From the NCBI GenBank assembly GCA_002348315.1, contig DEAW01000152.1, positions 1-11,386 on the forward strand: 11,386 nt of DNA, written 5' to 3'. The notes under the pieces are model-generated. The model was not told the origin of the DNA. It ran no database searches and saw only the letters and a list, made by a program, of their open reading frames with translations. Made by a program: the position numbers and the translations under genes. Below, piece by piece: positions 5,659 through 11,386 of the stretch (within the stretch, counting starts at the first letter, position 1; every line of letters begins with the position of its first letter). Origin of the DNA: Planctomycetaceae bacterium UBA2972. GTDB taxonomy: Bacteria > Planctomycetota > Planctomycetia > Pirellulales > Pirellulaceae.

Positions 5659-7470
5659 CTACGGCGATTCGTTCGGAGTATTCGTATCGCTCGGTTTGTC
5701 TTCTCCCGGTGTTTCGGACTCGTCCTCATTCTGTTCCCGGATCAACTTTCGCATTTCTTCAAATCGCGTGAGGATCTCATTCTGAATATCCGAGCCAGCT
5801 TCCCGAAAGCTTGGGAGTTCAGAAAAGGACTTGGAAAGTTCTGAAAGCTGTCGATAAAGTGCCGAGGTGATCACTGACTCGTTTTCAGAACTCCCGCCGT
5901 CGGCTGAATCAGGAGGTGTCGACTGTCTTGTCGCATCGGCTTGAAACTGCTCAACAATATCCCGCAGCTCAGTATCGAGTCGATCCATGATTTCGGATTG
6001 AATATCGTCGTTAAGTAGAGGAAGCACTTCACCCAGTTCGATTAATCGATCAGCCATCCTGGCCACCCCATTGGTGCGGTTATAAACATTGGCTAATCCG
6101 GCGATCCCATACGCTCGGAAATGTCGTTCTTCGGGAGCCAGATAATAGAGTTCCATGTAGTAGGCTTCTGCAGCCGGGTAATTTGCAGCCTCCAAATGCA
6201 AATCAGCAATGCGTTGATGACTGAGTGTTACATAGTGGTAGTTTTGTGGATTCTCTTCAATCGGAAAGTACTCTTCAACACTCAGATAGGCTTCTTCGGA
6301 ATTGACAACGGAGGCATACAGGTATTGTGCTTCGACGGTATCACGCTTTTCAATCTTGATGATTTCAACCACTTCGTCCGGCGTTTCAAGAGCTTCTTCA
6401 GAATAGGGTAGGCTGCCCAATAAAACGCCCGTAGCAAACAGCAGGACTGTCGCCGCGATCCATAATTTCCCGTTGGTTGAACCTAAAATCTGTTGCCCCT
6501 GAGTTTTCATGAGGGCATCTAATTGTTGTGTGGCTTCGATACGAGCATCGGCCAGTGCCACTTCGTCACAGTCAATGTGATCTAAATCATCGGGCCAGGT
6601 GTCCTCGCCGATCGAGACGGGGATCGAGCGGAGTTGTTTTTGCAGGTCGTCGGCCCTTTGAAAGCGATTGTCCGGTTGCTTTTCCAGCATCTTCATGACA
6701 ACGGCTGCCAGGTCAACAGGGATTCCTGACCGGACTTCAGAGACCGGTTCGGGCTCTCGCTTTAAATGCTGAACAGCAACACTGAGAGCAGTCTCGCCTT
6801 CAAAAGGAGGGCGACCGGTCAGCATGTGATAGCTGGTCACTCCCAGTGAATAAATGTCGCTGCGCGGATCGACACTTCCGCCTTCGGCCTGTTCCGGACT
6901 CATATACAAAGGCGTACCCATCGTAATGCCCACCTGAGTGGTATCGACATGATGTTCACCGCTGGTCACACGCGCCAATCCAAAATCGGCAACTTTGACC
7001 TCGCCACTGGTCGACAACATGATATTTTCAGGTTTGATATCTCGATGCGTGATGCCCTGATCGCTTGCTCGATGCAATGCTGCAGCAACCTGTTTAAGAA
7101 TCACAATCGAAAGTGGTACTGAGACCGAGCTATGACGGCGAATGTATTGAGCCAGATTCTGTCCTGGTACATACTCCTGCACGATGTAATGAATGCCTTT
7201 GATTTCGCCAACTTCGTATATTTGCACAATGTTGGCATGCACTAGCGAGGCTGCCGCCTGAGCTTCTTTATGAAAGCGGCGAACATAAACGGCATCTTTG
7301 GCCAGTTCTGGCTTGAGGACCTTAAATGCAACACGACGCTTTAACGACTGTTGCTCGGCAAGATACACGACACTCATGCCACCACGACCAAGCCTGCGCA
7401 GTATTTGATAATCTCCAAGGGATTGCCCTACGAGAGAGGTGTCTTGCGGCGAGTTGGACTGCGTTGACAT
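5659..7470 (-). CDS. Transmembrane Ser/Thr protein kinase with extracytoplasmic helical-repeat region
   Basis: A 603-residue Hanks-type (PknB-like) kinase. The N-terminal kinase domain (about 21-282) has all key elements: Gly loop GRGGMSVVYLA (28-38), ATP-binding Lys50, helix-C Glu69, catalytic loop HRDIKPEN with Asp144, Lys146 and Asn149, DFG at 162-164, and SPE at 191-193. It is an RD kinase and should be active. One membrane helix follows at about 335-356 (LWIAATVLLFATGVLLGSL). The rest should be outside the cytoplasm: an alpha-helical part with a TPR-like stretch at about 411-465 (IADLHLEAANYPAAEAYYME), further helices to about 580, and an acidic Glu/Asp/Pro/Ser-rich tail. The outer part may sense a signal or hold partners; this is inference. 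The start ATG has no clear Shine-Dalgarno. A TATAAT lies 42 bp upstream. It is transcribed alone, convergent to larE. Confidence 0.95.
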   Translation of the reverse strand: MSTQSNSPQDTSLVGQSLGDYQILRRLGRGGMSVVYLAEQQSLKRRVAFKVLKPELAKDAVYVRRFHKEAQAAASLVHANIVQIYEVGEIKGIHYIVQEYVPGQNLAQYIRRHSSVSVPLSIVILKQVAAALHRASDQGITHRDIKPENIMLSTSGEVKVADFGLARVTSGEHHVDTTQVGITMGTPLYMSPEQAEGGSVDPRSDIYSLGVTSYHMLTGRPPFEGETALSVAVQHLKREPEPVSEVRSGIPVDLAAVVMKMLEKQPDNRFQRADDLQKQLRSIPVSIGEDTWPDDLDHIDCDEVALADARIEATQQLDALMKTQGQQILGSTNGKLWIAATVLLFATGVLLGSLPYSEEALETPDEVVEIIKIEKRDTVEAQYLYASVVNSEEAYLSVEEYFPIEENPQNYHYVTLSHQRIADLHLEAANYPAAEAYYMELYYLAPEERHFRAYGIAGLANVYNRTNGVARMADRLIELGEVLPLLNDDIQSEIMDRLDTELRDIVEQFQADATRQSTPPDSADGGSSENESVITSALYRQLSELSKSFSELPSFREAGSDIQNEILTRFEEMRKLIREQNEDESETPGEDKPSDTNTPNESP

Positions 7471-7511
7471 TCAGTGAGTTTCAAAGGTGAAGTGAAAAGC
7501 CGGAGACTAAG

Positions 7512-7517
7512 ATTATA
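7512..7517 (-). promoter_or_regulatory. -10 box upstream of the kinase gene
   Basis: A perfect TATAAT on the minus strand (ATTATA on plus) lies 42 bp before the kinase ATG, in the 84-bp gap after the cytochrome gene. No good -35 box is found at 17 nt. The overlapping TGTTATATA could act as an extended -10. Confidence 0.45.
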
Positions 7518-7554
7518 TAACAATCCCTACGAAATTCCCTGCAAATCCGGTCGG

Positions 7555-9375
7555 CTACAACGTCTGTAAATACTGAATTAAATCCCGGGATTCTTCTGCC
7601 GAAAGCCGAGGTATATTGAGCCGTCCCGTATGAGGGTGGTTGAATTTCAGCAAAACCTCCTCCAGACTGCGGGCGCGGTTGTCGTGAAAAAACTGATCAC
7701 GCTGACTGATTCCTAACAGTGACGGTGGATTGAATTCGGTGATGCCATATTCGTCATGAATTCCCACATCGTATTTTCCGGCACTGGTGAACGTCGGGGG
7801 CTGATGACATTCGTGGCAACTGCGTGATTCAAAAAGTTCTTTTCCTCGTGAGACACTTGCGCTGGACTCGAATTTTCTTGCGACTGCCAGCGGGACGGCA
7901 GGCTGCAGAGTTTCCAGATAGGCTACCAAAGCTTGTTCCGTGTTCTCGTTGGCTAGCTTGCTGTTACCACCCTGCATCGTGACATGAATGGACTTGTTAA
8001 TCTGATTTTTCAAATCAGGCTTGTTTCCCGTCCATGCCCACGGACCGGTCTGCCGAGTGCCCAGCAGCGTTAAGACGCGTTTCGGTGAATCAATCTGAAA
8101 GTCACTCATATTCTCATTCAGAAATCCGTTGGTATGGCCGTCGGGGTGACAACTATGACAGCTGTACCAGCCATCAAGTGACAACCGGGAATTAAAAAAG
8201 AAAGCATGACCCTGATCGGCAGTTGTTTCAGGTCTCATTGCTCCCAGTGAAATGGTGTCAACGATTCTATTCTTGCTTCGATCAAACACGGAAATTGAAT
8301 CGTCAAAGTAATTGGCAATGTAGATGCGTGAGTGATCTTCAGAGGCTGCCAACGCAATGGGACGTCGGCCTGTTTCGTGACGTTCTAAAGAATGAAATAG
8401 ATTTGCTTCGTGCCCCAACTGACTGGTTCCGGAAAAACAGATGAAGATCTCTTTGTCCCTGGTGATCAGTATTTCGCTTGGATCTCCGGCTGCATTGCCC
8501 GGCTCGCCCAGCGGATACTGAAGCCAGTGAGCGATCTTCACAATCTGTTGGGGTGGCGCGGCGGCGTCAACCGAGAAAAGATCTTTAAGCGGAATCGCGC
8601 GGACCAGATTCTCAAGGACTGTTCCCCAGAAAACGCGTTGACGCTCGGTCGCGGCTAAATCATTTAACAATTGATGCGTCAGCATCAGATGTTTTCCGTC
8701 CGGACTCAATGCCATGCCGCGGATGTTATGAACGCCCAATTGATAAATTCTCAATAACTGTCGTGTACGCAGGTCGATCAGTGCCAGATATCCCCCATGA
8801 TGATCCGCGACCACCAAATGCAAGTTGTCAGGAGCGATCCATTGGATTCCGGGGTTGAAAGGTAAATCGATCGTCGCCGCCAGAACCGGGAAGACAGCCG
8901 GGTTCGTAACGCGAAGATCAAACAGCTGAACCTGTCTCGCCCACAAACAGCTGACACTCGCCAGCTTTCCCCGCTGGTCTACGACCACATCGATCGGTGT
9001 ATGAGCAGTTTCTGCAGGTTTGAAACTGGAGACATGTCCCTGAACAACAGTGCAGGGTATGAGCCTATGCTCTGCTTCATCCACCGCTAACAGGATATTG
9101 GTATTTTTTACCGCGGCCAGACTGCGAATACGGCTGCCCAGTTTTGTTTCGGACAAAAACGTATGGCGTGTGGTGTCGATGACAGAAACAGACCCTTCCA
9201 GATGATTCGCTGCGATGATCCAACGGGCATGCCGTACTAAGTCAACGGGTCGACGGAGCGTCTTATCGTCTTCCGGAATCGGTGGTTCCGCGGCCGTTAG
9301 CATGGCCTGTAGTAGTACGGCCGTTAGTATTCCAGCAAGCCGCGAACGGAATGGTTTCGTAACAACCCGCAGCAT
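7555..9375 (-). CDS. Secreted beta-propeller / two-heme cytochrome c protein
   Basis: A 606-residue protein with a signal peptide (basic MLRVVTKPFRSR, then hydrophobic AGILTAVLLQAMLTA, cut near 28). Residues about 45-375 look like a YVTN/NHL-type beta-propeller with repeated strands such as WIIAANHLEGSVSVIDTT and SRIYIANYFDDSISVFDR. The C-terminal part carries two heme c sites, CHSCH (406-410) within DGWYSCHSCHPDGHTNG and CHECH (520-524). The order and surroundings resemble the two-domain di-heme peroxidase (CcpA/MauG-like) fold, so it may be a periplasmic peroxidase or electron carrier; the substrate cannot be told. Planctomycetes encode many such proteins. The ATG directly follows the TAA of the acyltransferase gene (9376-9378), so the two are probably co-translated. 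Confidence 0.9.
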   Translation of the reverse strand: MLRVVTKPFRSRLAGILTAVLLQAMLTAAEPPIPEDDKTLRRPVDLVRHARWIIAANHLEGSVSVIDTTRHTFLSETKLGSRIRSLAAVKNTNILLAVDEAEHRLIPCTVVQGHVSSFKPAETAHTPIDVVVDQRGKLASVSCLWARQVQLFDLRVTNPAVFPVLAATIDLPFNPGIQWIAPDNLHLVVADHHGGYLALIDLRTRQLLRIYQLGVHNIRGMALSPDGKHLMLTHQLLNDLAATERQRVFWGTVLENLVRAIPLKDLFSVDAAAPPQQIVKIAHWLQYPLGEPGNAAGDPSEILITRDKEIFICFSGTSQLGHEANLFHSLERHETGRRPIALAASEDHSRIYIANYFDDSISVFDRSKNRIVDTISLGAMRPETTADQGHAFFFNSRLSLDGWYSCHSCHPDGHTNGFLNENMSDFQIDSPKRVLTLLGTRQTGPWAWTGNKPDLKNQINKSIHVTMQGGNSKLANENTEQALVAYLETLQPAVPLAVARKFESSASVSRGKELFESRSCHECHQPPTFTSAGKYDVGIHDEYGITEFNPPSLLGISQRDQFFHDNRARSLEEVLLKFNHPHTGRLNIPRLSAEESRDLIQYLQTL

Positions 9376-10566
9376 TTAATTTCCGGCATTCATATCATCG
9401 AGCATGCGTTGAACAGCGTCCTCGAGTTTTTGAGTTAATTCGGTGGCAATACCACGTTTGCGTTCCGAGGGAATCACGATGGGGTCGCCAAATCGAATTT
9501 GAGCGACTCGTTCGCCCCGCGGAATGGCACTTTCGATGCCTAACAAATCTTCTTCCATCTTGTCGAGTGTCTCAGCGATTCGCTCGACACTCGGATTCTC
9601 GGCAACATAGTTTCCGGGGTAGCTAAAGAGCTGAACCACTAACATGTACTCAGCCAAATTCCTTCGAATTTCTTCGTCTAACTCGGCGTTATCAGGTGAC
9701 ACTTCTTCCATTAATCCGATCGTCCGCCGTCTTAATTCTTTGACGCGTTCTGGAATGGTCTTCCCGACTTTGGCGACTTCGTATTTCTCTTCATGTCGCC
9801 GAAGAATCGTGTCGGCCAGGAACTGAGTGCGTTCCGTTAAGGCACCTTCACGGACTTGTCCCAGATACTCAAGTTCCTTGAGTGCCATCACGGCACCACC
9901 TAATCGGTAAATCCGATCGCTCAGCGAAAGTTCATTTTTCGAGTACCAGTGGATTGAGTGTTCCAGTTGTGTCATGAGTTCCAACAGTTCAGGTGTTGGG
10001 TCTTTGGTGTAGCGATATTTCATGGCACACGGAATGGCAACGATGGGGCGGTCACTTTTACGGGCCGCAAACACGCTCAATGCCGCAGCACCTTCCCGAA
10101 ATGGAGTAATCCGATCGTTGCAGTGATAAACTTCTCCCTCGGGGAAGATCACGAGCGGATGTTTTTTGGTTTTGAGGATATCCTGAGCGATTTCCATCGC
10201 CTTGCGGTCCGTGCCTTCACGGTCAACGCTGAAAACCCCATGCTTTTGTAACACCCATTGGCCGAGCTTTCCCTGAACGTCGAAAATGTTCCAGGTTGCC
10301 ATGAAATAAAATGGTAGATTGGCCAGATAAGAAACTTCATTCATCGCATACGGGTCGGCGTGCGTTGAATGGTTGGGAGTAATCAGAACGCCTTGATTGG
10401 CTGCTACCGCTTGCTGTACCACCTCGACATTTTCTATTGTGACGTCGACCAACTTGCAGGCCTGTCGGGCTTTCTTGCGACTCATGCCTTTCATCAACTT
10501 GACAATGAAAGGCGAGAGCTTGGGATCCCAACGCCGGGGTGGTGCGGTCATTTGATATGGATTCAT
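9376..10566 (-). CDS. PlsC-type 1-acylglycerol-3-phosphate acyltransferase-like protein
   Basis: Residues about 45-185 carry the acyltransferase motifs. Motif I is NHSTHADP with the catalytic HX4D (His66 to Asp71); motif II is around FSVDREGTDRKA (112-123); motif III is FPEGE (141-145), followed by FREGAAAL; motif IV is near IVAIPC (175-180). Such enzymes transfer an acyl chain to lysophosphatidic acid or a related acceptor at the inner face of the membrane. At 396 residues it is longer than classic PlsC (about 240-250); residues 190-396 form a mostly helical, charged extension without a family I recognise, and no membrane helix is obvious. The acceptor is therefore uncertain. It is the first gene of a pair with the cytochrome. 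ATG 10564-10566 has only a distant GAGG (14 nt). A TATAAT lies about 50 bp upstream. Confidence 0.88.
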   Translation of the reverse strand: MNPYQMTAPPRRWDPKLSPFIVKLMKGMSRKKARQACKLVDVTIENVEVVQQAVAANQGVLITPNHSTHADPYAMNEVSYLANLPFYFMATWNIFDVQGKLGQWVLQKHGVFSVDREGTDRKAMEIAQDILKTKKHPLVIFPEGEVYHCNDRITPFREGAAALSVFAARKSDRPIVAIPCAMKYRYTKDPTPELLELMTQLEHSIHWYSKNELSLSDRIYRLGGAVMALKELEYLGQVREGALTERTQFLADTILRRHEEKYEVAKVGKTIPERVKELRRRTIGLMEEVSPDNAELDEEIRRNLAEYMLVVQLFSYPGNYVAENPSVERIAETLDKMEEDLLGIESAIPRGERVAQIRFGDPIVIPSERKRGIATELTQKLEDAVQRMLDDMNAGN

Positions 10567-10616
10567 CCGTCGTGTACTTTCCTCAGTCGTATTATTCCCC
10601 GGGCGCGTCAGCGTTC

Positions 10617-10622
10617 ATTATA
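10617..10622 (-). promoter_or_regulatory. -10 box upstream of the acyltransferase-cytochrome pair
   Basis: A perfect TATAAT on the minus strand lies 50 bp before the acyltransferase start, in the 114-bp gap after the membrane-protein gene. No convincing -35 is seen at the proper distance. Confidence 0.42.
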
Positions 10623-10680
10623 GAACATTCGGCAATTCACTTCCTCTCTGAGGGGACGCCGACGGAAGGCTAGTATTATG

Positions 10681-11121
10681 TTAGTGGGGTATTTTTCGGT
10701 AAAGCAGGTATTTCCAGGGGCAAATGATCAGAATGCTGATCGCATCAGTCATGACCCAGAACGTGGGCATGCCGCATTGCGTTGCCAGCAAAGTACCAAT
10801 CGACCCGATCGAGAACAGACCGAGGATATGGAAGTGAATCAGGCGTTGATACTTGACCACATCAGTGGCTAAGACGAGCGCAAAAGCGCCGTAGAGTCCG
10901 CACAGAGCCGACGTGCTTCGAGCGAGATATACAGCGATCGGGTGCTCTGCAGGAAAGGACCCTAAGCCTAGTTGTTGATGGCACCAGTCCATCCACTCGA
11001 CAGGCATGACAAACGGTACGAATGCGACAATACAAATAAATCCAAAAAACCGCATTAGCAGTTGTAACTGCTTGATAGCCGTATGGGATGAGCAAGCGTT
11101 GGGTTGAGAATCTGTCGACAT
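10681..11121 (-). CDS. Small four-span membrane protein of unknown function
   Basis: A 146-residue protein with a polar N-terminal 18 residues and four hydrophobic helices at about 20-40, 66-86, 92-113 and 119-140, separated by short loops; the C-terminus is basic (WKYLLYRKIPH). The loop after helix 1 (VEWMDWCHQQLGLGSFPAEH) is the longest and should face the same side as the loop between helices 3 and 4. I do not recognise the family and see no catalytic motif. The ATG at 11119-11121 has no strong Shine-Dalgarno. It lies 85 bp from a divergent gene, so shared regulation is possible, and it ends 114 bp before the acyltransferase gene. Confidence 0.75.
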   Translation of the reverse strand: MSTDSQPNACSSHTAIKQLQLLMRFFGFICIVAFVPFVMPVEWMDWCHQQLGLGSFPAEHPIAVYLARSTSALCGLYGAFALVLATDVVKYQRLIHFHILGLFSIGSIGTLLATQCGMPTFWVMTDAISILIICPWKYLLYRKIPH

Positions 11122-11206
11122 CTTTTGTTAGTGACCACAACGATTGGCGGTTAGTATCCTTATATAGTAATTGCATCCAATCCAGTTATAAAGGGAATCC
11201 TCTGTT
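11122..11206. promoter_or_regulatory. Divergent intergenic promoter region
   Basis: An 85-bp gap between two divergent starts. It is AT-rich around 11158-11170, where TATATA-type boxes can be read on both strands (TATAGT on plus at 11163-11168, TATATA on minus). No clear -35 is assigned, so start sites remain open. Confidence 0.3.
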
Positions 11207-11386
11207 GTGACGGATTCAGCGAGAACTCCATCAAGGTCGTATTATCGGTTTACGGTAGGCAGCTTTGTAATTTCGGCTTTCCTGCATGTGTTTGCCGTCG
11301 TGGCTGCTCTGGGTGTGATGCAGCCCGGACTCGATATGGATAAATCCGTATTGGAACGAGCAACGTACGTTGCTGAAAACGTCGGG
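11207..11386 (+). CDS. N-terminal part of a membrane-anchored protein, unknown (cut by window edge)
   Basis: An open frame starts at GTG 11207-11209 and runs 60 codons to the window edge. AAGGGA about 10 nt upstream supports this start. Residues 1-14 are polar with three Arg (SARTPSRSYYR), and residues 15-38 form one hydrophobic helix (FTVGSFVISAFLHVFAVVAALG), so it is an inner-membrane anchor or an uncleaved signal. The following part (MQPGLDMDKSVLERATYVAE) is polar and should lie in the periplasm. The part seen is too short for a family call. Confidence 0.6.
   Translation, partial: MTDSARTPSRSYYRFTVGSFVISAFLHVFAVVAALGVMQPGLDMDKSVLERATYVAENVG

Noticed and set aside
5645..5667. TCGCC / GGCGA inverted repeat between convergent larE and kinase genes as a bidirectional terminator
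   Set aside because: Only 5 bp with a 13-nt loop and no T run; it also overlaps the kinase stop, so support is too weak.
10636..10675. Possible terminator after the four-span membrane protein gene
   Set aside because: Only short 4-5 bp pairings (CCTC/GAGG, CTTCC/GGAAG) and no T run on the transcript strand.

Overview
The window looks like a chromosomal segment of a planctomycete (Planctomycetota). This is inferred from the set of protein types, not from any marker gene. The clues are a two-heme cytochrome with a beta-propeller, a Ser/Thr kinase with one membrane span and an extracytoplasmic part, a Rho_N/DUF4912 protein, ATP synthase subunits a and b with long extra N-terminal parts rich in His and Asp, and often weak or absent Shine-Dalgarno sites. 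Coding is ordinary; no mobile elements, tRNA, rRNA or CRISPR arrays are visible.

Left part (1-2518, minus strand): the start of an F1Fo ATP synthase operon. In transcription order it holds a two-span AtpZ/AtpI-family protein, a four-span AtpI-like protein, subunit a (atpB), and subunit b (atpF, cut by the left edge). Spacing is tight, and the stop of the AtpI-like gene directly abuts the start of atpB. No subunit c gene (atpE) lies between a and b, its usual place. A good sigma70-like promoter sits at 2542-2571, with a 12-bp perfect palindrome just upstream of it.

Centre (2519-5639): a gap of about 830 bp holds the atp promoter region and three distinct stem-loops but no convincing gene. It is followed on the plus strand by a Rho_N/DUF4912/Ig-like protein and by larE, encoding an ATP-dependent sacrificial sulfur transferase. 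larE has an 11-bp hairpin (9 perfect pairs plus 2 outer ones) near its start, with an ATG in the loop.

Right part (5659-11121, minus strand): a transmembrane Ser/Thr kinase converging on larE; a two-gene unit in which a PlsC-type acyltransferase directly abuts a secreted beta-propeller two-heme cytochrome c (TAA then ATG, no gap); and a small four-span membrane protein of unknown function. A divergent plus-strand gene begins at 11207 and runs off the right edge.

The genes serve separate functions (energy coupling, sulfur transfer for a nickel-pincer-type cofactor, signalling, phospholipid synthesis, periplasmic redox). I see no single new system. The most unusual points are the His-rich a and b subunits with the displaced subunit c gene, the structured 830-bp gap, and the hairpin at the start of larE.
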